DNA from: Symbiodinium natans
Lineage: Eukaryota > Sar > Dinophyceae > Suessiales > Symbiodiniaceae
DNA length: 64,000 bases
Direction of reading: 5' to 3'
Assembly: GCA_905221605.1 (NCBI GenBank)
Contig: CAJNDS010002295.1
Location: forward strand, 2,501 to 66,500
A program made the position numbers and the translations under genes. The first letter of the stretch is position 1. Every line of letters begins with the position of its first letter. Of the stretch, positions 1-10,385 are shown one piece after another. The notes below the pieces were generated by a model. The model was not told where the DNA came from. It did not search any database and saw nothing but the letters and a program-made list of their open reading frames with translations.

Positions 1-283
1 CCCCCCCCCCCCGCCCCCCCAAAAAAAAAATCACCGTTTTCGAAGTAATCAGCCCGGGAGACCAAGTCCAGACGCTGCATGGGTTTGGGGTGTTGAGCTT
101 CATGGCTTTCTGGAGCCGCCATGGGGTTCTAGGGTTTTAGTTTTAGGGCTCAGGGGTTTTGGGGTGAAGGGTCAAGGGCCAAGGGTTGAGGGTTAAGGGT
201 TTTAGGGCTTTGGGGTTTCGAATTAGGAGCACAAGACTTAGGGGGTGAGGGCTGTGGAGAAAGGCCGTTCTGATGGCTCCCTA
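1..283. repeat. Degenerate telomere-type DNA after a C/A homopolymer start
   Basis: Starts with a C run and an A run, then unique sequence that grades into degenerate TTTAGGG-like words (GGGTTTTAG, GGGTTAAGGG). No gene seen. Confidence 0.5.
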
Positions 284-597
284 AACCCTGAACTCTAAAC
301 CCGAAACCCAAACCCGAAACCCTACACCCTAAACCCAAACCCTAGCCCTAAACCCTAAACCCTAAACCCTAAACCCTAAACCCTAAACCCTAAACCCTAA
401 ATGACCCTAAACCCTAAACCCTAAACCGCAGTGGAAATTCGGCTGCTGGGCCGGTATGGGGCTTCATACGGTGCTTCTCTGAAACAGGGTCCCTTCTAGG
501 GTCTTATATATATATATATATATAGAGGTATAGGGTTTAGGATTTAGGGTTTAGGGTTTAGGGTTTAGGATTTAGGGTTTAGGGTTTCGGGTTTAGC
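284..597. repeat. CCCTAAA array, spacer, TTTAGGG array
   Basis: CCCTAAA repeats fill about 284-427 and TTTAGGG repeats about 530-597. Between them is a spacer of about 100 bp with a (TA)n run at 507-525. This is the standard layout of the window; the spacer here was not recognised as coding. Confidence 0.85.
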
Positions 598-1260
598 ACG
601 GAACCCTTAGAAGAACGACCCCTTCATAGGTTTGGGGCTCAGGGTTTCGGAACCCGCCCTCAGGTGAACGAACCTCGATAGCCGAAACGATGGCCGCCGA
701 TGCTGCAGCTGGCCTTTCGGCAACGTCTGCGACATGCACCTGCTGCAGGTTTAGGGTTTAGGTTTAGGGCTTAGTTTAGGGTTTAGTCAAAATGTTGATC
801 GTTGCGACGTGTTTTTATGGTGGGAACAGCTACTCGTACGCCTTCACCAAATGAGCCATAAAGTTTATGGTTCATATACCCTAAGAGGAGTGATGACAGT
901 GTCGGGTATACGACATCAGTTTTTTAAGTTGATTTGGTCACCAGGGTTATGCTGTGAACATGCTAGCCACAACAAACCCCAGGCGGCTCGTGACCACAAG
1001 ACCCCTAGCCATTCCTCCCCCCCCCAACAATAACAGGAATAACAAGAATAAGAATAACAATAATAGGAATAACAATAATAATTAATAGGAATAACAATAA
1101 GCATACCAACAGGAATAACAATAATGCCAGCAAGAACAACCCCGGGGAACCTGCACGAAGTCCTTGGGCACTTCGACGACAATGTCGGCGATGGAAGGCC
1201 ACTGCAGGGCCTGCCCAGGTGCTCACCAAGTGCGGAGGTTGGGGTACCTTAACTAGGGTT
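598..1260. other. Mostly unique DNA, possible minus-strand exon near 690-770
   Basis: No complete gene. A GC-rich piece at about 690-765 is followed on the + strand by a short TTTAGGG array, and read on the - strand it is open and alanine-rich, like the PPR exons further on. 1021-1110 is an AATAACA-type microsatellite. The rest is unassigned. Confidence 0.3.
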
Positions 1261-1387
1261 TAGGGTTTAGGGTTTAGGGTTTAGTATAGTTCATGGTTGG
1301 GGTAGGATTAAACATTTAAAACTTCTACTCCTTATTGAGCTTAAGTACCCTTGAAAGTGTAGAATGATACCCCACTATGACAAAGTT

Positions 1388-1466
1388 AAGGACCGAGTGA
1401 ACCCTAAAATTGGAGTCATCTTCCCTATATTGCGGTAATTCCCCTTTCAGGGTTCAGTTGGTCCTT
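1388..1466. mobile_element. Small inverted-repeat element, family A (AAGGACC/TGAACCC)
   Basis: Ends are inverted copies: AAGGACCGAGTGAACCC on the left and GGGTTCAGTTGGTCCTT on the right. The same ends occur at 5893-6015, 32938-33053 and 52712-52820. No ORF, so non-autonomous. Confidence 0.7.
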
Positions 1467-1552
1467 GATTCCAGGTAGGGGTGGGGCTAAGCGCCGGGGA
1501 AAAGTATATGCGACTACACTAGACCTCCCTGTGCCTGGAACTTCCGCTCCGC

Positions 1553-1772
1553 CCCTAAACCCTAAACCCTAAACCCTAAACCCTCGACCCTAAAAAGACC
1601 TAAGATCTGCTGCCTGTAGCGCTGCGCGGATCTTGCGAGCGCAGGAGTTGCACCTGCGGTGCTTGGATCTTGGCGGGATGAGGGGCTTTGGGATGCGCTG
1701 TGGCAAAGAATTCCTATGAGGGTATGTGAATTGGGGTTTAGGGTTTAGGGTTTAGGGTTTAGGGTTTAGGGC
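1553..1772. repeat. CCCTAAA array, GC-rich island, TTTAGGG array
   Basis: CCCTAAA at 1553-1590, GC-rich island at 1591-1734, TTTAGGG at 1735-1772. The island is open on the - strand but was not assigned to a family. Confidence 0.75.
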
Positions 1773-2286
1773 CATAAACTCGCTGAGTGCTCATTGATTC
1801 ATTTGTTCTTAAGGCTCTTGTTGTTTATGGTCATGCTTCCTGCACGAGTCTGCTTTGGGGCTGGATGCCTCTGCTGCAGGTAGCTTCAGCCTCGTGCTTG
1901 CATCCGCGAGGACAGGGGGCGACACGAGAAGCGATGCCGTGCGACGCAACTTCGAATCATGTAGCCGATGGCCAAGAAACGAACACCAGTGCCCCAGACC
2001 ACCCCGCAGCCGTCCAAAGATGACAGCCTCGGGCCCAAGCACGTCAAGGCAGAGTAGCATTCAAAATATCTTAATGAAGATGTAGCCCTGTGCGACAACC
2101 AAGAATTGCATAGTTTTAGCCTTGCTCTTCATTCCCGCAAAAAGAGTTCAGACAACGGCGCGCCGCTCACATATCGAGGACGATGATGTAGCACAAAATC
2201 CATCTGATCGAAGAGGAGGAGCTGCGAATGCCATCCATGCCCTAGATCGTCAGAGTCGAGGTGCTCGGAACATTGTTTGGAAACAT
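1773..2286. other. Unique DNA, no gene recognised
   Basis: Short ORFs on both strands overlap each other and show no motif. Confidence 0.3.
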
Positions 2287-2380
2287 TAGAATGTTCCTCC
2301 CTATACTATCGGTCCTGAATAGGGATTACAATAAGGGGTCCCAATTGAGGACTGTTTGTATAGGGGAACATCCCACTAGA
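2287..2380. mobile_element. Inverted-repeat element, family H (GGGATGTTCC)
   Basis: The inner part is an inverted repeat (ATGTTCCTCCCTATAC at left, GTATAGGGGAACATCCC at right). Both sides carry TAGA (2287-2290 and 2377-2380), a 4-bp target-site duplication. Relatives are at 17415-17516 and 51505-51612. Confidence 0.7.
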
Positions 2381-2429
2381 AACGGCTTGCATGTGCTTCA
2401 TGATTCTGTTGTATTGGGTTGTCCTCAAC

Positions 2430-3068
2430 CCTACCTAAACCCTAAACCCTAAACACTACCCCCTAAACCCTAAACTCTAAACGCCAAACCCTAAACCCTA
2501 AACCCTAACAAGTGGTCGTTTGTCTTTGCCGGTCTTGTCTTGGGCTTCATCTGAGCATGGATATAGGTCCAACCGGAGTTGTCAAGACTTACTTGCATCT
2601 TGTAAGTTATGAGGGAAGACGCAGTTTTAGAAACACCTTAAAGCTTCAATAAGTTTCTGAGGGGTGTGATCACATTGAACTATAGTTGCAGACTAGTAAG
2701 ATTGATTTAGTCAATAGCAACGAAGGGGTTGTTGCCAGAACATGCCAACTATCGGCAGGTTGCACTGCGCTCCCCCTGAAACCTGAACCCTGAATTAAGC
2801 AACTTAACCCCCTCCCTAAACCCTAAACCCTAAAACCCGAAACCCTCCCCTCCTCCCCCCCTTCCACCTGGGCGAAAGGCTTTAGTGTGTTGGGGTTCAG
2901 CTCTTGGTTGGATTGGAGGTTCAGGGTGGCTCAAGGGCGTGTTTGCATGTGCTTGAGCTTTCTTCTCGGGCCGCCGCGGGGAAGGGTCTAAACCGTAAAC
3001 CCTAAACCCCAAACCCTAAACCCCAAACCCTAAACCCCAAACCCTAAACCCCAAACCCTAAACCCTAA
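2430..3068. repeat. Three CCCTAAA arrays separated by unique DNA
   Basis: Arrays at about 2433-2510, 2812-2850 and 2992-3068; the last has alternating CCCTAAA and CCCCAAA units. The stretch 2511-2810 between them shows no gene. Confidence 0.75.
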
Positions 3069-4002
3069 TGGTCGTTTGATCGGCGAGCACGGCAATCTGG
3101 GGCTTACCGCCGAACCCCGCATTGCAGGAAGCGTCTTGCGAAGACTGGCAGCTCGATGCAAAACGTTTTCTCATAAAAAAAGTTGCAAGTGGGTACTTCC
3201 GCAAAGAAGGGACCCCCTGAATACACCGCATGATAGTATAATCTTTGTTATGTAACTCCCCCCCCCCCCCCCCTCAAAGAAAGATCCAAACCCCCAGTCT
3301 CCTCAGCCCACTTCGAAACACCCTAAGTCCTCAAGATCCTATAAGCAGTAGAAACCCTACAGACCCTACAGAACCTGAAAACCCTGAACCCTATAAACCC
3401 TGTAAACAAACCCTATAATCCCTAAACCCTAAACCTTGCAGACCCCATAAACCGATCCTGGCAACTCTACCCCAAGGCTTTTGTGTAGTACCTTTTTGGG
3501 GGTAGTATGCCGGAATCCCCTTATAGCTAACCCAAAGAAGAACTACATTTGAGAGCCTTAAGGGTATGAACCCAAGCCCCGACACTTCTTCCGGCCCTGG
3601 CGCTTCATTCCCTCCACACGGAAGGCGAACGTCTGTCCCTGCTGCGCACCACTGGCATCCTCCACCGGGGCGCGTTTTGGGTTTAGGGGCTTTAGGGCTT
3701 TAGGATTCTTAGGGTTTTAGGATTCTTAGGGTTTTAGGGCTTTAGGATTCTTGGGGTTTTAGGGTTTCAGGGCTTCAGGGTTTTCGGGTTTCAGGGTTTT
3801 ACGGTTGTTGGGTTTTTGGACTTCATCGGTTTGCGGTTTTAGGGTGGGTTCTGGTTACTTAGGTCTTGTGGCTTATAGGGCTTTGTAGGGTTTGCGGGGT
3901 GTGTAGGGTTTATGGGCTTTACAGAGTTTAGGGGTCTATGGGAAGGGCTTGTGGGGTTTATACTTGTACGTAATAGTCTGGAGTTACGCATTCGTAAGCT
4001 TG
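3069..4002. other. Unique DNA with homopolymers and degenerate repeats
   Basis: A GC-rich piece at about 3095-3150 read on the - strand ends in a canonical donor (GTAAGC) and could be another small exon. A C run lies at 3258-3273. 3350-3430 holds degenerate CCCTATAAA words and 3675-3900 GGGTTTTAG-type words. No complete gene. Confidence 0.35.
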
Positions 4003-4088
4003 CGGGAATTTCCCAACAGAGTACCCCTTTTAGGACGCCCCTTAAAGGGACCCCCAAAAAGGGTACCCCTAATTTTTGGAAACCGCCC
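4003..4088. mobile_element. Inverted-repeat element, family G (GGGGTACC)
   Basis: Left end GGGAATTTCCC...AGTACCCC and right end GGGTACCCCTAATTTTTGG...CCC are inverted copies. Related copies are at 37242-37346, 41064-41167 and, as intron 10 of the small gene, 31907-32020. Confidence 0.65.
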
Positions 4089-4140
4089 AAGTCACGTGGT
4101 CACTTCTTTGACTTGAAAATGTGCTTATTTCAAATCGCTT

Positions 4141-4500
4141 TCTGTCTAGGGTTTAGGGTTGAGGGTTGAGGGTTTAGGCTTTAGGGTTCAGGGTTTAGGG
4201 TTTAGGGCTTAGGGCTTAGGGTTTAGGGTTTATAGGGTTTAGCAGAAGAGGGACTCCGCAGCGAGTTTTGCTGGCTTTGTAAGGCCTCAGCCCGGAAACT
4301 CCCCAGCCCGAAGCCCTTTGCCCCTGCAGACCCTCAACATCAACCCTCCACTGCCTCTCTCAACCCCTTCAATCCCACAGCCCTAAAAAAGGCCAAACCC
4401 TCAGACTACCCAAAACCCAAAACCCAAACCCCAAACCGTAAACCCTAAACCCTAAACCCTAAACCCTAAACCCAAAACCCTAAACCCTAAACCTCAGAAA
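4141..4500. repeat. TTTAGGG array then CCCTAAA array
   Basis: TTTAGGG at 4145-4240 and CCCTAAA at 4430-4500, the order expected inside one intron. 4241-4429 is unique. Confidence 0.8.
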
Positions 4501-4508
4501 CCCTAAAC

Positions 4509-7212
4509 CAACAGCACCGCCTCGGCCAAAAGCGGCGAAGCCATTTGCGTGGACGCAAGAGCCATGGTCTCAGTGGTGGCTTAGCCCCTCGACTTGGAGC
4601 TCCTACGACGGTCTGCTACAGAGCCGGATGCTGCGCCCCCAGCTATGACTCTAAGGCCCTGTAAGTCCCAAGACCTACTATGTGCATAACACCCCACGAA
4701 TAACACAACATGTTCTTCCTTATAAGGTTGATAAATATATAAATATAAATATAAATAGAAATAGAAATATATATATATATATATTTATTTATTTTTTTTA
4801 TTTATTTTTTTTTTTTTTTTTTTTTTTTTTTGGGGGGGGGGGTTCTTAAGCAAATGGTAGAAACCTAGCCTGAACCCGAAGCCCTCAATCCTGAGCTTTC
4901 AAGCCTCAAAAGTCCTCAAAAGCCCTTCTGCCGAACGCAGCTATTACAGGGCTTAGGGTTTAGGGTTTAGTGTTTGGGGTTGAGCCTTTCTTAAGACGTG
5001 AGCTTGAAAGCCTGTGCCCTTGGCTTCAGACCTGTACCCTCAACCCGAACAGTGCTCCGCGGTGCCATGCAAGGACTCCACTTGGAGGTTCGTGGTACTT
5101 AGAAAGCCCAACTAGAACTGTACTTCTAAGCCCCCTTAAGTCCTCTAAGTAGGTTCTACGTAGACGTATAATTGGGGTTAGAAGAACCCATGAACCTCCA
5201 AGTAGGGCTTGAGGAATTTAGGGCTCCTGGGTGAGGATTTGCCGGTTCGCGGGTGTGGGGTTCCGATGGAGGGCTCCTATTTAGATAGAGCTTAGGGTTT
5301 GGGGTTTCGGGGTCATGCTTGGAAACGAAATGGCACGATCCAGCGCAATCCGGAAGGGGTTCTGCGCATCGAAGAACACTCAGACCCCGAAAGCTCAGGG
5401 TTTAGGATGTAGGGTCATCTAGAGCCTGGCTGACGTCTCTGCTTATTTTCCTTTGAGGGTACTAGGCTACAGCCCCTGGTGGAGAAGAACAACACATCAC
5501 GTGAGACCTCAACTAGACCCAAACACCCAAACGCCCTTCACCTCAAAACCCAAGAGCCCCTCTCAGCCCTGAACCATCTATGCCCTGAACCCGAAACCCT
5601 AAACCCTCAAAACCTAACACCCTAAACCCTGAGCCCTCTATATGCCCTGAACCCGAAACCCTAAAAACCAAACACCCTAAACCCTGAGCCCTCTACACCC
5701 CAAATCTCCTTTTCTGGCGTGAGCCCACTTGGCACAAATCGTCCGTGGCGATCGCTGCTGTCTGGTCCTCCGGTTGAGCTAAGGGTGTTTTGGGTTTAGG
5801 GTTTAGGGTTTAGGGTTTAGGGTTTAGGGTTTAGGGTTTAGGGTTTAGGGTTTAGGGTTTAGGGTTTCAGCATTAGGGATTAAGATACCCTGTCCTACCT
5901 TCAGGACCACAATGAAGCCTAAAATTGGGATCATATACCCTCTACTACTATAATTCCTATTAGGGTATGTGAACCACAAACCCTTTCAGGGGTTCACTTG
6001 GTCCTTAAGGTAGGAGCTCCCTAAGGCTTTCCCTCTTCTAGCTCTATACCCAAAACATGCCAAGCACTGGGAGATACTATCGGGGCCTTGATAATTAGGA
6101 TAGGGTTTTGGAAGTTATTCTTGTAGTATCATGATAAAGGAACCATACAAGGGAATACTAGTCTTATCTTTAATCCGAGCCCCTATATTACGCTGTCAGG
6201 GCTGGTCCGGGAGGCCAAGCAGCCCGTGCCTCTCACGTAGTTCCTTTAAGGGAGTTTTGGGTTTCGGCTCAGCATACGAGCCGAAACCCTGCAGTAAACC
6301 CTACACAGTTACAGGCCATGGCCTCTACAACTGCGCCAACCAACCCTATATGCGGCCGTGGGCGGCCTTGAGGGAAGGTAAAAACCTTCTCAAGCGGGTT
6401 CGGGCTTTGATGCTTGCGGCAAGGAGTCAAGAAGTGGCGCCAGTGGCGCCTGCGAAGGGGGGATTTCGGGGTTTTGGGGGCGTTCGGAACAGGAACTCAG
6501 TAACTCAGTATTAGAGGTTCATGAATTTTGGGAAATCTGGGGATTTGGGGTACTTTGGGGGCCTAGTGTTTACCAGGGCTCCGGAAGTTCGGGTTTGGGG
6601 TTTAGGGTTAGGGCTTATAGGGCTTCTAGGGTTCCAGAAATGAGGGGATGTAGCCTTGAGGAAGTTGTGCTGGTGCGGTTCGCTGCAAAACTGCGACCCT
6701 AACACCCCTCAACCTACACCTTGAGGGGGTAGAAGGAGGGAGCCCTAGAATGGACCCTTAATCTTACTCCCCTGTATGACCCATATAGAACCCCCCCTTA
6801 TATAGTCCCTATATACCTAGGTCGCCCCGAAGTAACCCCCAAATGTCCAGGTCCCTTATAAGGGTCCCTTCTATCGTCCTCTTGCAAACCCTAAACCCTG
6901 AACCCTAAACCCTGAACCCTAAACCCCAAACCCTAAACCCGAATGGGCCCTAAGGCTCCTGTAAGTTTGAAGCACTGACAACGTTGAAAAGCCACCTGCT
7001 AAGCCCCGAACCCGAAGCACCCTGAAGCCCTCCTACATCCTGAACCCTAAACCCTAAATCCGAAATCCCTAAATCCCGAAACCCTGAATCCCTAAACCCG
7101 TAAACCGTAAACCGTAAACCCTAAACCCTAAACCCTAAACCCTAAACCCTAAACCCCTCGCCTCGCAGCCGCCAAGGCCGGCGCAGGCGTCCGCCAAGGC
7201 CGGCACCGATGG
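4509..7212 (-). CDS. PPR-like exons, downstream part (3 candidate exons)
   Basis: Three GC-rich islands read on the - strand continue the PPR pattern of 14849-10226. Exon 7212..7162 starts after CAG and reads PSVPALADACAGLGGCE. Joined in phase to the end of the 10.2 kb exon (RRDE) it gives exact 35-residue PPR spacing. Exon about 5767..5703 contains GLTPEKEIW, the end of a PPR motif before its first helix. Exon about 4570..4509 contains NGFAAFGRGGA and runs into GTTTAGGG, a GT donor supplied by the telomere repeat. PPR proteins bind single-stranded RNA, usually in organelles. Exact borders of the last two exons are unsettled and the 3' end of the gene was not found. Confidence 0.45.
4736..4843. 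repeat. AT microsatellite, T run and G run
   Basis: ATAAAT/AGAAAT and (TA)n words, then about 30 T and 10 G. The surrounding 4571-5090 has no recognised gene. Confidence 0.85.
5091..5202. mobile_element. Inverted-repeat element, family I (CTTGGAGGTTCATGG)
   Basis: Begins CTTGGAGGTTCGTGGTACTT and ends CCCATGAACCTCCAAG. Related copies are at 46084-46271 and 50440-50664. Confidence 0.7.
5577..5868. repeat. CCCTAAA array, exon island, TTTAGGG array
   Basis: Degenerate CCCTAAA at 5577-5700 and perfect TTTAGGG repeats at 5791-5868 enclose the candidate PPR exon at 5703-5767. Confidence 0.85.
5893..6015. mobile_element. Inverted-repeat element, family A
   Basis: Ends TCCTACCTTCAGGACC and GGTCCTTAAGGTAGGA are inverted copies; the core has the family words TGAAGCCTAAAATTGGG and GGGGTTCACTTGG. 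Confidence 0.75.
6016..6884. other. Unique DNA, no gene recognised
   Basis: An open frame of 127 codons at 6131-6514 (+) has no recognisable motif. The remainder is short degenerate repeat and unique sequence. Confidence 0.3.
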
Positions 7213-7340
7213 CTGCCGGAGCTGCGCCTAGGGTTTAGGGTTTAGGGTTTAGGGTTTAGGGTTTAGGGTTTAGGGTTTAGGGTTTAGGGTTTAGGGTTTA
7301 GGGTTTAGGGTTTAGGGTTTAGGGGCATTTAGGGGCATTT
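6885..7340. repeat. CCCTAAA arrays, exon island, long TTTAGGG array
   Basis: CCCTAAA at 6885-6943 and 7040-7160, the PPR exon island at 7162-7230, and about 13 perfect TTTAGGG units at 7231-7322. Confidence 0.9.
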
Positions 7341-8289
7341 AGGGGCATTTCGGGGTATTAAGGGATTAGCTGTATTTAGGGGCATTTAGGGTTTGGGGTT
7401 TACGGTTTGGGGTTGTTCGGGGGCTTCGGGGGTGTTTTAGGGCTTGCATGGTTGCAGGGCTTTAGAGGCCTTTATGGGTTGAGGGGGGTTTAGGGGTTCT
7501 GCGGCTTTGCGGCTTTGACTTATTTAGCGGTTTAGGGTTTATGGTTTAGGGCGCAAAGGGCATATACTTGGAAAGATAAGAGATGTCGGGCCCAGATGAT
7601 CTCGCATGTTAAGCGATACCCAATTACACCAGCAGCCCACACGTTCAGGCAGGCAGCGCCAGATGAATCGCAGTTGTTTAGGGCTTAGCATGTTCGGGCC
7701 TTAGGGGGATTCTTAGAGGGTGGAAGACTTTGGGGTTTGGGCGTTGGGGGTTTAGGGTTTAGAGCTTCAAAAGGCCCAATGGCTTTTTTGTTTTCCGAGC
7801 CCAGAGCCCCTCAACTCCCCAACCCCAACGAAACCCTCACACTCCTATCAACCCTCGGCCCACCTAGAGTAAAGCCCCCTCAACCCCCTAAAGCTCCCTT
7901 ATCCTAAGCTTCTGAAGCTCCTAAACCCTAAGCCCCCCAAATCCTCCAAGCCGTCGTTTATTGGGGTAGTGCTATGCTATTGCAGCCACCGCGCGAGCAG
8001 CTCCAGACCAGTCTGCCAAGGTAGGAGCCTGCCTAGAGACGAGTCAAGGAAGAGGCACTTGGGTTTCGGGGTTTAGGGTTGAATACAGGGGCCTTCATTA
8101 TTAGAATAGGGTTTTGGGATGGCCATTTTAGCATAGAGAGAGAGAGAGAGAGAGACCATAAATAAATATAGAGCATAAGGGAAGAGTACCAGAAATTATT
8201 CTGACCCCTATACTAGGGTTTCAGGGTGTAGGGATACCGCCCTTAGATGTGCTGCAAGAAATGATCTTACTTCGAACATCCCCACCTTC
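7341..8289. other. Degenerate repeats and unique DNA
   Basis: GGGGCATTTAGG and GGTTTAGGG words to 7560, unique DNA with a short 5S-rRNA-like stretch near 7601-7618, then C-rich degenerate repeats and an (AG)n run at 8138-8154. No gene seen. Confidence 0.35.
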
Positions 8290-8515
8290 AGAAAATCTCT
8301 GGGGTTGGGCACTCCAGGGAGTCTCTGGCGTTGGGCACTCCAGGGAGCCTCTGGGGTTGGGCATTTCAGGAGTCTCTGCGGTTTGGCACTCCAAGGAGTC
8401 CCTCTCTGGGGTTGGGCACTCCAGGGAGTCTGAGGTTGGGCACTCCAGGGAGTTGGGGCACTCCAGGGAGCCTCTGGGGTTGGGAACTCCAGGGACTCTC
8501 TGGGGTTGGTGTTTT
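8290..8515 (+). repeat. Minisatellite, period about 27 bp
   Basis: About eight diverged copies of a unit with the words CTCTGGGGTTGGGCACTCC and AGGGAGT. All ORFs here are by-products of the repeat. Confidence 0.8.
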
Positions 8516-10084
8516 AGGGATGAAAAAGCCACCGGCCTTTGCAACTTTCAAGTTTCTAGATGTGTAGGGTTCAGGGTTTAGGGCAAAGGGTAAAGGGTTT
8601 AGAGAGGTCCGTACTGAACCTAACTCTGAACTGGTACTGCTTGGTCTTGCAGAGTCTGTGGGGACGGGAGTGGGTGGGGAGAGGGGGGGAGTTTCCACAT
8701 GCCTAGCACACTTCTGCCCGTTGGGCAATGGACGATCACAAACATTAGGAAGAAATTGGACAGGTAAAGAAATTTCCACACAAAGAGAACGGTCGTATCT
8801 TGGGGCACCAGAGCCACCGAAACCAGCTGCGGAATCCTGAGTTTTTTTGTGGGATCCTTATGTGGGTTTGCGTTTTCCTTCAGCATTCCCTTGGCTTTTG
8901 GCACCCACATAAAGACCTACAACATGTTGTTGGCTTGTGTTTTAATTACCACATAAAGATCCTACGATTTTTCCCGCCAAGAATCCCCTGCCTGGTGGTG
9001 ATGCAACTAAGGCACGACACCTACAGAATCCCCACTGTGCAGTCATGATACCCCCAACATGAGCCCGACACACTAACAAGAGATGCCCATGCTCGCATGT
9101 AGATGAGATAGCTCCTTCCTGGAAAGCCTGGATGATGGTGGGCGCAGATCCCCGGTGATAGGATCTTATGTTTATGTGGCCTGTTGGTCCCCGAAACATC
9201 CGTGAACCTAAATGTTCAAAGCTGAACCCTAAGCCCTAAGCCGTACAGTGCATCCACAAACGCTTGAAAAGGGTGCACTTGTGAGTCTCATGGCATTCAG
9301 AATGTCCGACACAAAGGAGAAGGTCATGAAGTTCTTGAGGCTCGGAGTTGATAACTGGGGTTCAGGGCTTCGGTCTTGACCAGGGCTTTCAAACTCTAGG
9401 GCCCCGGGCTTCGGCAAGCCTCACTGCAATCTCATCCCGCAGCCCCCGTACCAGGTGGTCTCTTATGCAAAGAAGGAACAAGACAAAACGAAACCCAACA
9501 AAAATGTCAAGGGTCCAGTGAAGTCTTGCGCGCGGAAGGTGTCTAGCGCCTATCAACCCCAACAACCTCGCCGGGGCCTGCTGCCAGCGCGGATCGAAGC
9601 GTCACCTGATCTATGGGGGTTTACGAGACTAAGGGTATCTTATTGGGGTCCTCATTATGTGGACATTTGTCGATATCAGGGTCCCGTCCTGGTACCCTGA
9701 ATATAAAGCTGCGAATTGCAATCAGCAGAATCCCCAAGGACCGCTTGTCAGAGTCAGAAAACTTCCCACATGGATAGGTCTCTCAACTAAGCTTGCTCGG
9801 GTCTGGAATCCAGAGATTGCTGGTGAGGCCGAAGAAGAGCCATCCACAACTGGGACTGGGGTTAGGGTTTAGGGTTTAGGGTAAGGATAGGGCTTTCAGG
9901 TGTAGGGACTGCGGCTTGTAGGGGATTTGGGGTCTTGGTCCCCGAATGCAATTCCTGTACTTCCGAACTCTAAGCCCTCAGCCGCAGACTTCGGCCGTGT
10001 TTCGATCTCAGCTCGGGCCTTTCAAGTTTAGGCTTCGGAGGTCCGAAGAAGTAAGCTCAAAACTCCTGATCCACCTGCAAGCTC
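8516..10084. other. Unique DNA with no recognised gene
   Basis: Several short overlapping ORFs. One at 9657-9872 (+) ends against a TTTAGGG array at 9860-9880, like an exon, but has no motif. Confidence 0.3.
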
Positions 10085-10385
10085 AACCCGAAACTCCGAA
10101 ACCCTAAACCCTAAACCCTAAAGCCTAAGCCCTAAACCCTAAACCCCAACCCTAAACCCCAAACCCCAAACCCTAAACCCTAAACCCTAAACCCTAAACC
10201 CTAAACCCTACACCCCAATCCCGACCTCGTCCCGGCGGAGCGCTGCGGCACCGACCGAGGCGGCGAGGTCGGCGGCGCGCTGCCAGGCAGCAGCGCTGGG
10301 CCAAGTTTTTTGAAGGGGGATTTAGCGTTTTGGGTTTAGGGTTAGGGTCTGGGGTTTAGGGTTTGGGGTTTGTAGGGTTTAGAGG
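10085..10385. repeat. CCCTAAA array, exon island, TTTAGGG array
   Basis: CCCTAAA with CCCCAAA variants at 10085-10210 and TTTAGGG/TTTGGGG at 10330-10385, around the PPR exon at 10226-10295. Confidence 0.85.

Noticed and set aside
284-427. True chromosome end or subtelomere
   Set aside because: Arrays are short, occur in both orientations throughout the window, and are bounded by unique DNA on both sides.
7040-7322. GC-rich islands as minichromosome-like fragments capped by outward telomeres
   Set aside because: The geometry fits, but the islands read as PPR exons that splice together, so exon plus intron ends is a better explanation.
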